Shown here one piece after another: positions 1 through 11,618 of a stretch of 64,000 nt of DNA. The notes below the pieces were generated by a model. It did no database searches and was not told the DNA's origin. It saw only the letters and a list, made by a program, of their open reading frames with translations. A program made the translations under genes and the position numbers. Every line of letters starts with the position of its first letter. Within the stretch, counting starts at the first letter, position 1. Source of the DNA: Bicyclus anynana (taxonomy: Eukaryota; Arthropoda; Insecta; Lepidoptera; Nymphalidae); assembly GCF_947172395.1 (NCBI RefSeq), contig NC_069094.1:952501-1016500 (forward strand), in the 5' to 3' direction.

Positions 1-47
1 TTTATCAACTGTAACTTACTTGTACGTGTACTTATGTTTGCGTGCAG

Positions 48-3000
48 GAGAACAAAGCGCTGTACTCGTTCGAGGACAGCGGCGACTACGTGGCGGACGT
101 GCGCTGGTCGCCCGCGCACCCCGCGCTCTTCGCCGCCGTGGACGCGGCCGGCCGGCTCGACCTGTGGAACCTCAACAGGGACACCGAGGTAAGCCCATTC
201 ATATTACTGAAACTTTTTGGTAGAACTTTCAGAATTATTGACCCACAGGAATATGGGGATAAAATTGAACCTATGTTATTCCCTGGTAGAGCCGTGATGT
301 CCACTGGATATGTCCTCTGCCTCAGATTCCGGAGGGTGTGGATTCGAATTAGGTCCGGGGCACGTACCTCCTTTTTAAGAAATTAAATATCACGTGCTCC
401 ATACCAGAGAATTTACTTAATTCTCTGCATGTGTGAAGTCTGCCAATCCTCATTGAGCCAGTGTGAGGACTATTTGCCTAACCCCTCTCAATCAGCTGAA
501 AATGGGTTGATAACGATCGATTCCCTGGTAGTGGCTTAAGGCGTGATAAAGTAACTAACATTCGCATTTAGTAGTTTGAAATGAAATTCTTGGCTAAGAC
601 ATACATTGTTCGCGCTAAAGAATGAAGATGAAAAAATATAAACTCTAAACGAGTTTTTAGAAATCGACCTTATTAGAATAAGAAGACGTCTCATTTTCTA
701 TTGAATTGAATTCAAATAATATTCAATTTTTTTACCAAATAATGACCACACTGTTTTTTTTTTCAAATTTGGTTTTTTACGTCCATCAGCTGATGATGAT
801 GAAATTATGAAATTGCTTTATGGTAGTTGAACTCATATTAAATTTAATATAAACAATATTAATTTCGCATAGTACATGGAATAAGGGTCCGAAATATATC
901 AATATTAATTAATAAAAGTTAAGGATTTCTTATAAAACGTAATTTATCATGTTTTTTATTTTATTTATTACATTATGTATATTTTTAAAATTTTCCAAAC
1001 GTCAAAAACGCTGTCCTCCATTTTGTGACGTCACTATTTTACTTGATGTACTAAACGTTAAACTAATTGTTAACTAACATTTTGTCAAACGCTCTGTTTG
1101 TATTGTAATAGTGACGCCATGAAACGGTTGAAATATAGGCCGAAAGGCGTTTTAGCTTGTATTGTCAAAAACAAATTTACATGTTTTTTTTTCAATCTAG
1201 TAGAACGATAATGTGCAATTTAAGACCATTTAAAAAAGTGTCAACTACCCCATTATGAGTGTCGATGGCAGGTGCCGATCGCGTCGGTGACGTCGGAGAC
1301 CGGCGTGGCGTTCAACCGCGTGTCGTGGAGCCCGAGCGGCGGACACGTGACCGCCGGCGACGACGCGGGCAAGATCTGGGTCTACGAGCTCGCTGAGGTA
1401 AACACTTAGAGTGGGGGCACTCGATGCGTTGCGGTGTCGCTATGTCGTCTTACAGTGAAATATCTGTGGCATGTCTCACGATGCGCTCCGGCACCTCACC
1501 GGACTTGCAACCACCGAGACGAGGCGGGAATGGGTGAATGCGTTGAGACGTCGGAGCGGCACCGCTCATTTGTCTATGCGTCACAACATTACTTTATTAA
1601 CAGTATGTCCAACGCAGCGACATAACAACGTTGCGGCGCCGCATCGCTCGTGTGCCGCCGCTCTTAACACTTCTCTGCCGCACTTTGTAGTGCTGTAATT
1701 CTCAAAAGAGATTCTCAGCTCTGGTCAGTTTAGTTTAGTCAAACCCAGTCTCCATACTGAAGCTGAAAATCTATACTTATAATAAATCTGTAGAGAGGTC
1801 AATTCTGTACATGAAATATATTTTCAAAATAACTATCAGGGGGTGATCAGTAATCGATACCGATGCCAAAAATGCAATCAGTAAAATTTTCGAGTCGCTA
1901 AGGTGATAAGGTAAGGTAGATAAGGTGTTTTGTGTCTCACCTACGCGTCTCACCGCAATTCGAGCACTTCAGCGCACTTCAATTATCATGACTGTCTGTG
2001 GTCAGCGTATAAGATGAGTAAAAAAGGGGAATGATTTATGGATGTGGTGAATTCCAGAATGTGGCTCAGCCGCGGCACGACGAGTGGAGCAAGCTGGTGT
2101 ACACGCTGCAGGAGCTGCGCAACAACCAGGCGGACGAGGAGACGGACCGCCTCAGCCTCGCCACCTCGCTCACCAGCCTCAACTCGCTGGCCAGCAACCC
2201 GCTGAGGTGAGTAAACCTCATATAGTACGTGACGGGTACCGCATATAGCAGCGATAGTGATTGTATCATTATTTTGTGGTAGAGGAAACACCTCGAGCAG
2301 GCCCCAGGACTTGTGACCTTGGGTGTATGTTCAAGCAATCCCTTCAGAATGCATTGACACTCACCTCCCCTGCCTAACACTACATGCATATGTAAAACAA
2401 TTTATGATCGACTATCCTACTAAGCGAAAGTTTAGATGGATGTTTGTTTAGATCTATGTTTGGATGTTTGTTACTCTTTAACGCCACAATTACTGAACCT
2501 ATTTGGCTGAAATTTAAAATGAACCCAGATAATTAAATTTATCTTATTTATTTATTTAACTCTGGATTAACACTTTTATCCCGGAAAAATCCATGAATAA
2601 TCCTGTGGGTTTTTGAAAAACTGAATTACACGCGAACGAGGTCGCGGGCGTCCGCTAATATATATAAAACATCAATAATTAAACACAAAACATTATTAAT
2701 AACTACAATAAAACATTATTGCATAAAATGTGACTAGCAGCGTGACGGTGTCCACGCTGCCTAACAAACAACTGAGCTCAAGTCATCAAATGCCCTCTTA
2801 TTTATACCATCACTGTTGCAACAACTTTGTACAAATACCACCCCTCCACAGTAACATAATGAATGTTAATACCACCCGTAATCGAGAAACTCGTAACAAT
2901 AGTTCCATCTCACTACCTACTGGCGAATAATCATAACTACGAATCCGCCGGCGAATATTCCGAAGGATCTCAGCCACTACGTGCCCCGCGACTTCCTTTA

Positions 3001-3321
3001 AAGATGTGTCGGATCACAGTCACACGTAGCCTAAAGCACATAAATATATTATTAGCCATTAGGTGGCATCATCTCTGCTAAACTTGTCTAAAGACATCCA
3101 ACACTGTACACTTGGAGGTTACTCGATTTTCCACTAATCTAGAGTATAATCTATCTCAATTTCGAATTGGTTCAGTAGTTTTTGCGTGAAAGTGTTACTA
3201 TTTGAATGCCATGGCAACTTCACCCCATTGGGTCATAGTATAAGCTATCGGCGACAAACAGACACATATAATAAAGATGTACAATAGACTACTATTGATT
3301 TTTTTTTAATTTTTCAGATAA
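48..3321 (+). CDS. sw: Cytoplasmic dynein 1 intermediate chain, C-terminal four coding exons (partial)
   Basis: This gene encodes the WD40 part of the dynein intermediate chain, the subunit that joins heavy chains to light chains and dynactin in the microtubule motor. Coding exons are 48-188, 1272-1397, 2058-2206 and 3318-3321, each with AG before and GT after. The first two introns are phase 0. The last exon adds only the third base of an Arg codon and then TAA. The first exon reads ENKALYSFEDSGDYVADVRW and continues with the blade motif GRLDLWNL; the second holds FNRVSWSPSGGHVTAGDDAG and KIWVYELAE. These are the last WD repeats, followed by a polar tail rich in Leu and Ser that ends NPLR. 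The 5' part lies off the left edge. Identity rests on family recognition and is strong; the tiny last exon is inferred from splice signals. Confidence 0.9.
291..525 (+). repeat. tRNA-derived SINE, family A copy
   Basis: Starts with GCCGTGATGTCCACTGG, has a B-box-like GGATTCGAAT, then the shared body with AAGAAATTAAATATCACGTG and TTCTCTGCATGTGTGAAGTC, and ends near GGGTTGATAACGAT. The same order occurs at 10871, 33038, 35398, 36449 and 46262. It lies in a dynein intron and is somewhat decayed. Confidence 0.75.
915..1255 (+). repeat. Dispersed repeat, family D copy
   Basis: The segment runs from AAGTTAAGGATTTCTTA through CATTTTGTGACGTCACTA to TCTAGTAGAACGATAATG. The same blocks in the same order occur at 51847-52295, and the 3' end recurs at 63620-63712. 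No coding potential is seen. It fills the dynein intron just before the exon at 1272. Confidence 0.6.
2275..2385 (-). repeat. Short dispersed repeat also present inside the LTRs at 4622-8814
   Basis: Read on the minus strand it contains CACAAGTCCTGG, a CTCGA box and TTCCTCTACCACAA, matching in order a segment of the LTRs (about 5375-5485 and 8553-8663). A further copy lies at 21860-21985 and a weaker one at 28375-28445. It is in the last dynein intron. Confidence 0.5.
2520..2660 (+). mobile_element. Decayed Helitron-type 3' end
   Basis: The end reads GTCGCGGGCGTCCGCTAA, the hairpin-plus-CTAR terminus shared by the small Helitrons of this window. Upstream is the antisense of the CGGGAACCATGGATTTTTCC block seen at 10094, 23347 and 51640. 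The 5' end is not clear. Confidence 0.4.
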
Positions 3322-4440
3322 CTGCTGCATTGGGATGTTCGTTGCGCTTGGAAGTTGTAACAGGAAAGGCTGGACTCAGATGTGACTGAAGTAATGGTGC
3401 GGGACAAATATACCTATATAAAAACATATTATGAAATATAACATTTAGATCCTTGATGTTGCATTTCAGAAAGTTTTACTTAGATCCTTTTCGATTTTGT
3501 AAAAGACTATCTATCCTTAAAAGCTTTCAAAGTAAAACAAATTCATTCCTATAAATTAAGGCCTGGAATATATGAACAACAGTCCACACTACTGAATTAA
3601 AGCTATAGTCTGGTTTGTTGATAACACTCCCATGATATGCGGGCGACTGGCGGAAAGGCTGCGCGGGTGTGAAATCGTGCGTGCATCAGTCAGTTTTTCA
3701 TTCGTCGCTACACGACTTCGCCCCGCGCGCAACATCGGGAGTGTTACGAACGAAGTTGCCAAGCTATAGTGTTAATAAACCATAATTTTACTTGACTTAA
3801 TAATGAATATGGCTTGGTTACCTACAAAGTTGTAATGTATATTGTTCTAATGTATACCTGTGCCACGGTTTAAGTCGTCAATGATCTTTAAACACATTTA
3901 TAATATTGCTTAATAATTCAATAGTTAAATAAACCAGCACAAATTCATTATTTCATACCAAACTACAAGTATGTGCAATCAAAGAAAAGCATGAAAGTAC
4001 TTATAATTTTTAGAAATTATTTCTTAAGGCAGCCCTTTAGGTATTTAATATTTTTTATAATGATAAAATTTTCAAATTATAAATACATATCAAAAGTCAG
4101 AATTGGAAGTGAAACTATCATTTTGAATGTTTAAAATATTATCTCATATTGATTGTTTGTTCATTCCACAACTGCTCGAAAATGACCTCACCTGATGTTA
4201 GGTTGAAACCATCTAAAATGGCATCATACTTGATGGAAATAAAATGATTGTTTCACAAATCCACAATTTTTGATGTGTACTTGAAATTCCCTAATAATAT
4301 TAGATTTTACTATGGAGATGTAATTATTGTTAAAATATGTGTTACTCATGTAAATTAAGTATTATCTTGAAGTTGTATTTATTAAACACCTAGTAACAGT
4401 TGATATATAAATAAAATTACATTGCTTATTAAGTTTGGTT
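3322..4440 (+). other. Dynein intermediate chain 3' UTR and downstream DNA
   Basis: No open frame of note follows the dynein stop. Candidate polyadenylation signals include AATAAA at 4410-4415, which I take as the likely 3' end because AT-rich DNA without exon signals precedes it. The stretch contains a MITE-like insert at 3602-3772. The exact cleavage site cannot be read from sequence alone. Confidence 0.45.
3602..3772. mobile_element. Non-autonomous inverted-repeat element (MITE-like)
   Basis: The left end CTATAGTCTGG...AACACTCCC is mirrored by the right end GGGAGTGTTACGAAC...CTATAG, so roughly 30-35 bp imperfect inverted termini flank a GC-richer core with GTGAAATCGTGCGTGC. There is no ORF. 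The family assignment is open. Confidence 0.5.
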
Positions 4441-4621
4441 TTATTTGTACAATAATTCGTACGATCTATTTTTAGTCCCATATATTATGACTAGTTTTAG
4501 TTAATTTTAATATTATAAGTTCTAATTCTAGACTGATTTGCATGGGAATCTAGCTGTGACTGCAGTTTAACTAGTGCAGTTTTTGTGGAAATAGCCTCTG
4601 GCACAAAGATAATATTGTATA

Positions 4622-5636
4622 TGTCGCCGGGGAAGCTTGGCTCACTGAAGGCTCTATGGCCTCAGACCTAATAGTTGTCATGTTTGCTCTGTGGTTATTT
4701 CGAATCGACTTGTTATCTAGTGGTCTGATCATTTTGCAGTCAAAATACTATTCCGTTTTGATTTAATTAATAATTAGTCTCTCAAGTAATGATGATAGGT
4801 GACAGCAGTAGAAAAGAAACTCTTTAGGTTCTGTGTTGAGATTTTGCTGTCGTAATGGTCAGCAAAATCTACGTTAATTAATTTAATAAATTTAGAATCA
4901 AGTTTTCATGTAATTAGGTTTTGATTATTTACTCTTGAAGTAATTAAGATTGTAAAACGTTACCACCATAACGAACGTGGCGGCGATCGACCAATAGGAG
5001 ATCACGTAACCCTCATCCAATGGCATCGCGTCCCAAATGGCGCGTACGCGTGTATCGTCACTGTGTATTCACTCTAGTGAGGCATCCTGCCTCCGTCTGT
5101 CTCCGTAGTCTGCTGATTTAGTAATTCAGTTCTAATCGCGTTTTTAAGATGGAATAATCGTCTTCTACTTGTTAAGTATAGTGAAATAGTGAAGTGTTAA
5201 GTAGTGTTATTAAGAAAAGGAAAGTGATTAGTGACTTGGGCTATTAATTGGTTCAATTCTTTGTTGAGCAGCTTGAGGCGTCATGCTGCTTGTCGCGTTA
5301 GTGATTTTGTTCGATAATGTTTCGTGATGAAGTAATTATTGATCTTAAATTGTTTACTGTGGGCATGGAGAGCATGTCGGGCAGGGTTGGTGAGTGTTTA
5401 CTAGTATTAAAAGGCGCCTTTAAACCACACCCAATGGTCACAAGTCCTGGGACTTGCTCGATGTACTTCCTCTACCACAACTACCAGGGTAAAATAGTAA
5501 AATTAAGAGTAGTATTGTGTAAGCGATTAGTGAGGTTAAGCATAGCATACCTATTGTAATTGGCAGAGCCGATGACCAAGGTTAGGTCAGCGGTTCTGTC
5601 CATATTTTTATTAATGGCTCTACGATTTTTACGACA
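4622..5636 (+). repeat. 5' LTR of the non-autonomous element
   Basis: 1015 bp, TG to CA. Differs from the 3' LTR by one extra 10-bp block CTGTCTCCGT near 5095 that repeats the adjacent bases; elsewhere I saw no differences. Contains an 80-codon ORF (5317-5559) present unchanged in both LTRs but unlike any protein I know. Confidence 0.85.
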
Positions 5637-7020
5637 TCAGAAGTGGTATCGCTCCAGCGATCCCTTTCTGCCGGTCAATCTGTACCAAATCCTGACATTG
5701 ACAATGAAAGTGCAACTTAATTCGTAATTTGTGAAATCCCTGATGAAATTAATTTTATTTGATAACTACCCTCAGTTTTTCTTGTGGTAACTAAGTTGGA
5801 CTTAAAACCGTAAAATAGTTTTGACAATTTAATGTTGATGCGTCATTGAGTTGAATCGGCAATGGTTGCCGTGATGCCCGTGTCGCCATATCGAATCCAA
5901 ATAAATAATGTAATAACGTAAAAGACAAAGAGAAAAGAAAAGAAAAAGAAAAAAAAAAAAAAAATTGAGAAATGTTCATTACGTTGCAATCTGTATTACT
6001 TTTAAGATTTATCGTTTGCAAACGTTATGCGTTTGCGAGTCGAGTACTTTTAGTTAAAAACCACGACTGTTTGAGCCGAGTGTGCGAATCTTTTACCGAT
6101 AATTTCAAAATAGATATTGCGTTTACGTGGCGTACGGCATTTTCCTTAGTTAGATTGCGTCTCTTACTTTTCATTTAATTCAGATTGTACCAAGGGTTTA
6201 TTTTAAGAACTTCTCCGCCTCTTTACATCCCCAAAATAAATTATTGATGATGGAAGACAATTCCTCAGAAGCTTCCAAGACTTATTGTGACAGGCATTGC
6301 AACGAACTACACATAGTGACTCCAGGTAACGAAATACTATCTTTGGTTATTTGCAATGCTCTTTTTACTGTAAAGTACATACAATATTTGGTATAGCTTC
6401 GTTAACACTTGTTGTATGTAGTCAAAATTGTGTAGTACCTAAACTTCTTAATCTAGTTGACTTTGACAGTAGGGTCATCGATATAGAAGCCCTGCATGTT
6501 TACATCCAAAGTAGAATGGCCGAGGCGGTGGTAAAAAAAAAACCACTATTAGTAAGTAGACTACTTGGTTTTAATTAGAAACAACCAAACGTCGCTTCAC
6601 CTTTGTTTAGCAATCCTTATAGTGAAGTACACAGAGTGCTCAAGAGCGGTATCTGGTCGTCATTGGAGGCCTTGCAGGATCACAGATAACCAATTGAGGC
6701 GACCTGCTCGCCCTGGTGATCTTCTGGCGGCCGTACCGCCTCTGGTATCAACGGTGTCAAACGTCTAGCGCCACTACAGCCGCGCAGCCCGCTACTACTT
6801 CTGCAGTCGTTGCAGCCTGCGGCTATTGCGACCGCTGGAGCTGGCGTGCTGCCTGTGTCGTCTACTACATCGACCACTGCGTGGACTATTTATTCCCGGT
6901 GAATATAGTTTCAATTATTTTAACATTTACACAAACATCATCACAAACACTTTAAAAGAAAGAGTAATGAGAATACTTATAATTTTACTTATTGGCGGCG
7001 TGGAGTCGTTTATAACTAAT

Positions 7021-7163
7021 AAAAGATGCCATGTGGCACTCAAAAGATGTCGTTGGCGTATGGAGCCGACCAGCGACCACCAAAAGATGCCATGTGGCAC
7101 TAAAAATATGTCGTTGGCGTATGGAGCCGACCAGCGACCACCAAAAGATGTCGTTGGCCTGAG
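7021..7163 (+). repeat. 61-bp tandem repeat inside the LTR element
   Basis: Two full units and a partial third, each starting AAAAGATGCCATGTGGCACT and ending GACCAGCGACCACC. About 61 bp period. It makes small ORFs in both strands that are not genes. Confidence 0.8.
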
Positions 7164-7406
7164 GTGCCTTGTATAACGACCAACCTTGTCTATCCCCTGT
7201 GGACCACGGCGCTAGATAACCGCTTAGCACCACAGCATCGACCTTCCCAAACTCCCCTAGAGCCTTCGACGTGGATCTATCTCACCTGATTCCCTACCTA
7301 TACTACACACCACGTTATAACTGTATTCATATGAAAATTATGAGCAGTGTCTACGTGTACACTTAAAACACAACATACTTACTTATTTTATAATTATAAT
7401 ATTTAT

Positions 7407-7520
7407 CTGTTGTCGCGTGGAGCGAGCAGTGTCAATATAAATTATTATTACCTGTTGTCGCGTGGAGCGAGCAGTGTACATTTGAATCATTAGCTGTTGT
7501 CGCATGTAGCAAGCGTCAAT
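7407..7520 (+). repeat. Three spaced copies of CTGTTGTCGCGTGGAGCGAG
   Basis: Copies start near 7408, 7452 and 7493, the third degenerate, separated by AT-rich spacers ending in AATATAAAT-like bases. It lies in the internal region of the LTR element. The function is unknown. Confidence 0.7.
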
Positions 7521-7809
7521 ATGAAATAAACTTATAAATATTCTCTTTCTCAACGTTCATAGCAAGTTTGTGTTGTCACACGTCTTATAGTTCAGCCTTG
7601 TCACGTTCAGCCAAGATAACTAAACATTTTAATTTTAGATACTGAAGTTAAGCCTTGTTTAAGGTAACTAACTATTCGAAAAACACAAGTTTCTAGATTC
7701 AAACAAAGCCTAGGTTAATTGTGAAAGTATCTAGCTTCAGAATTTTTTTTTTATTTACAGAAAAGAACTGGAGGCGCTGCAGAGCACGCACCGCACGTCA
7801 GTATGGCCG

Positions 7810-8814
7810 TGTCGCCGGGGAAGCTTGGCTCACTGAAGGCTCTATGGCCTCAGACCTAATAGTTGTCATGTTTGCTCTGTGGTTATTTCGAATCGACTTG
7901 TTATCTAGTGGTCTGATCATTTTGCAGTCAAAATACTATTCCGTTTTGATTTAATTAATAATTAGTCTCTCAAGTAATGATGATAGGTGACAGCAGTAGA
8001 AAAGAAACTCTTTAGGTTCTGTGTTGAGATTTTGCTGTCGTAATGGTCAGCAAAATCTACGTTAATTAATTTAATAAATTTAGAATCAAGTTTTCATGTA
8101 ATTAGGTTTTGATTATTTACTCTTGAAGTAATTAAGATTGTAAAACGTTACCACCATAACGAACGTGGCGGCGATCGACCAATAGGAGATCACGTAACCC
8201 TCATCCAATGGCATCGCGTCCCAAATGGCGCGTACGCGTGTATCGTCACTGTGTATTCACTCTAGTGAGGCATCCTGCCTCCGTAGTCTGCTGATTTAGT
8301 AATTCAGTTCTAATCGCGTTTTTAAGATGGAATAATCGTCTTCTACTTGTTAAGTATAGTGAAATAGTGAAGTGTTAAGTAGTGTTATTAAGAAAAGGAA
8401 AGTGATTAGTGACTTGGGCTATTAATTGGTTCAATTCTTTGTTGAGCAGCTTGAGGCGTCATGCTGCTTGTCGCGTTAGTGATTTTGTTCGATAATGTTT
8501 CGTGATGAAGTAATTATTGATCTTAAATTGTTTACTGTGGGCATGGAGAGCATGTCGGGCAGGGTTGGTGAGTGTTTACTAGTATTAAAAGGCGCCTTTA
8601 AACCACACCCAATGGTCACAAGTCCTGGGACTTGCTCGATGTACTTCCTCTACCACAACTACCAGGGTAAAATAGTAAAATTAAGAGTAGTATTGTGTAA
8701 GCGATTAGTGAGGTTAAGCATAGCATACCTATTGTAATTGGCAGAGCCGATGACCAAGGTTAGGTCAGCGGTTCTGTCCATATTTTTATTAATGGCTCTA
8801 CGATTTTTACGACA
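7810..8814 (+). repeat. 3' LTR of the non-autonomous element
   Basis: 1005 bp, TG to CA, followed by the TATA target duplication. Just upstream a polypyrimidine tract and TTTACAG precede a GC-rich 45-bp segment that reads like a spliced exon fragment (7761-7809) and runs into the LTR. Confidence 0.85.
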
Positions 8815-9284
8815 TATAGTATACAAGATTAAAATTACACAAAGATAATATTGTACAGTATACAAGATTAAAATTATTTATTTGTTCTGCCGTTCTGCTG
8901 ACATACTTGATGAGTTTTCTGAAATTATTTATTAGTTCTACAAAATATCGGAAAACATACAAAAAAATATTTAAATTGTTATGTTGTTCTCAAGCATCAA
9001 TGTGCATTCTATGATGGGCAATAGAATTCACTTCGTATTTACAAGATCAGGCAAGCCTAGTTACAGTACCCCTACCCTACCCCTATCCTACGCTACCCCT
9101 TCACCTCTACCAAAAAGATTTCTTAATGTAACATTATTTTCTTCTAATACAAGTATTAATTATATTTATCAAGCTATTTTAACAGTAGAGGTGTCTTTGT
9201 TGAAAAGTATCTATCAATAAAAAAATTACAAAATTCTATAAATAATTTATTATTTCTAAGATTACAATAAGACAAATACTAAAT

Positions 9285-11618
9285 TTACGCAGGTGAAAAT
9301 GGCATAGCCACTTTCCCTTTAGCAGTATTAACTTCCTCCCATAGAATACAACATAGGCTCTTCCTATCCATAATGTCAGTATACAGTTTTCCATCAAGAT
9401 GGTCCATTTCATGCTGAGCTATCCGAGCCGCCCAGCCTTTGTACAGTTGTGATATTAACTCTCCTTCTGGATTATGTCCTGCAAAGAACGTAATTTCAAA
9501 TTCAAAATTCATTTATTTCAAGATTTACAACTCAATAAAAATTGTACAATTATTTACATTAAATAAAACAATAATATTTATTAACTTAATTACACACAAA
9601 AACTACTAAACCTATTTATTACAAACATAAAATAATGTAAATATAAAATTATATCTACAGACTTGGGCATCATAGAATTCATCCGAATCGATGTTCATCG
9701 GTAAAGTGCCTAGAAGGCTGGCAGTATTGCCATCACATTGTATAGCAATACTAATTCTCTGACCTAAATATAGGAAACATATTTTTTTATTTCAAGCAGG
9801 CTTAGTTAACAAGAACTTTTGAGCCATCAAGTTTGGCAGTAAATACAACTATCATTATATAACTTGGTTATGTTTCATGTGTAGCATGACCATGAGGAAC
9901 TTTCACTGGATTCATGGAATCAAAATCAAGTAGACTTAGTTTACAATCACTTTTGAATGCAAGCAATGTTGCCTGCAACTTCATCTGCACTTACATCCTT
10001 CCCTGTAGCAATATCTGATAACAGACATCTACTAAATATAAACTACCTTTCTGTCAAGCAGTTTTCGATTGAGTGATTAGCTTTTTTATAATACTAGCAG
10101 ATGCCCGCGACTTTGCATGGAAATTAGTTTTTCACAAATCCCACGGGAACCATGGATTTTTCCAGGAAGAAAAGTAGCCTATCCAGAGTAAAATCTATTT
10201 CCATTTAAAGTTTCAGTCAAATTTCTTCAGTAGCCGCAACATAAAGGAGGAACAAACATACACACACACAAACTTTCGTCTTTATAATATTAGTGTGATT
10301 TAGAATATTATCAATACATGTCTATAGATTATTGACTATTGGTAATAAATAAATGTGAGTCACCTGTAACCTGAACAGCATTATATCTAGCTACTTCTGC
10401 TTTGAAAAACTTCATGCTTTCACATCCTTCAGTGTGGATGACTTTTTGGTAATCCACCACCTTCACTTGTGGGTTAACATACACCTGAAAACAAAGCAGA
10501 TAATTCTAATTTCTGCAGCCTACTCAAAGCTACACAAATGCTTATAAAAAACCTTGTGTTAGTAACTGCTAAGTATGGCAGTTTCTAATGATAAAAATGG
10601 GCAAGCCACTCAATTAAAGTATCTATTAAAATACATTAGAATCAGAGTTGTTTATTTGCAAAAAAACATTAAATTTAATTATACAAAGATGTTCTTATGT
10701 ATTAGGTAACAATGTTTCACCATTAACAGGTATACAAATGTTTAATTAATAAAATTAAAAATAAGTTAAAATTAAATGACATTAAGGATGTATTTTTTTT
10801 ACTGGTTTACACTTTAAACTTGTACATGTGGTATACTGAGAATAGAATCCTAATAAGTGAATAAGCCGAAGCCGTGATAATCCAGTGGATATGACCTCTC
10901 CCTCCGATTCTGGTGGATGTGGTTTCAAATCTGCACCACCAATTTTTCAGTTGTGTGCATTTTAAGAAATTAAATATGACGAGTTTCAAATGGTGAAGGA
11001 AAACATCATGAGGAAACCTGCATACCAGAAAATTTTCTTAATTCTCTGCATGTGTGAAGTCTGCCAATCCACATTGGGCCAGCATGGTGGACTATTGGCC
11101 TCACCCCTCTCATTCTGAGAGGAGACTCAAGCTCAGCAGTGAGCCGAATATGGGTTGATAATGATGAAAGTGAATAAGTAAAATATGCAATAAAACACTT
11201 GTGTGACAGGATTGAGTAAAAAACATTGACTTTGACATGTATACTGAAATATGAGGATTGATTGAACTTTTTACTCACTCACAGTATACGGAATGGCAGT
11301 TATATTCCTCAGTTTAACAACATCTGGCGACATTTCTGAAATTTGTTTGTCTGTAACCCTCATCACAAATATTCTTAAATTGATGCCAACTTGCGGTGCC
11401 GCCATTCCAACACTACCGTGTCTATCCATGACATACTTGAGCTTTTCAATTACACTTTGAATTTCTTTGGTTTTGAGTGTTTCTAAAGACACCGGCTTAG
11501 AAACTTTACGTAATGTTGGATCTCCAATTTGTATAACATGTTTGTAAGGTGGTGGCGATGGACCATGACTAGGCGCAAGCCTAGCGTACCAATTTAACAC
11601 TTTTCGAATTACACCCAT
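9285..11618 (-). CDS. PDF: Peptide deformylase, mitochondrial
   Basis: This enzyme removes the formyl group from the N-terminal Met of proteins made on mitochondrial ribosomes. Three exons on the minus strand (11283-11618, 10364-10484, 9285-9478) join in frame to give 216 residues, with donors GTGAGT and GTGACT. All three metal-site motifs are present: GSVGMAAPQVG (motif 1), EGCES with its metal-binding Cys (motif 2, with the Glu seen in animal forms) and QHEMDH (motif 3, HExxH). IPYTVYVNPQ spans the first splice, and VQVTGHNPEGE the second. The basic, acid-free N-terminus MGVIRKVLNWYARLAPSHG fits a matrix import signal. The minus-strand poly(A) signal is at 9246-9251. It is head to head with HIBCH, with about 1 kb between the starts. 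Confidence 0.93.
10094..10298 (-). mobile_element. Small non-autonomous Helitron, about 205 bp
   Basis: On the minus strand it begins TCACACTAATATTATAAAG and ends GTCGCGGGCATCTGCTAG, with A before and T after, as expected for Helitron insertion between A and T. Body includes the CACGGGAACCATGGATTTTTCC block. It lies in intron 2 of the deformylase gene. Sister copies are at 23347 and 51640. Confidence 0.7.
10871..11167 (+). repeat. tRNA-derived SINE, family A, near full length
   Basis: GCCGTGATAATCCAGTGG at the head resembles an A-box region and GTGGTTTCAAATCTG lies where the B box belongs. The body carries the CATACCAGAAAATTTTCTTA and GTGAAGTCTGCCAATCC blocks and ends CATATTCGGCTC-like (on the other strand) plus GATAATGATGA. 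It lies antisense to the deformylase gene, in intron 1. Confidence 0.8.

Larger units (their letters stand above)
4622..8814 (+). mobile_element. Non-autonomous LTR retrotransposon with 1 kb LTRs
   Basis: Two long direct repeats (4622-5636 and 7810-8814) each start TG and end CA. They flank a 2.17 kb internal region. The bases just outside are TATA on both sides (4618-4621 and 8815-8818), a 4-bp target duplication as made by Ty3/gypsy-type integrases. The internal region holds no protease, RT or integrase frame: only short ORFs, a purine-rich run near 5921-5965 and two local tandem arrays. I read it as a large deletion derivative mobilised in trans. The superfamily is inferred from the duplication length only, and the primer binding site could not be assigned. 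Confidence 0.8.

Noticed and set aside
5317..5559. 80-residue ORF, identical at 8495-8737
   Set aside because: It is duplicated only because it lies in both LTRs; no domain, and part of it matches a dispersed repeat. Not called as a gene.
10871..10945. Second tRNA-like head
   Set aside because: It is part of SINE family A; same body in six places, and no good B box in this copy.
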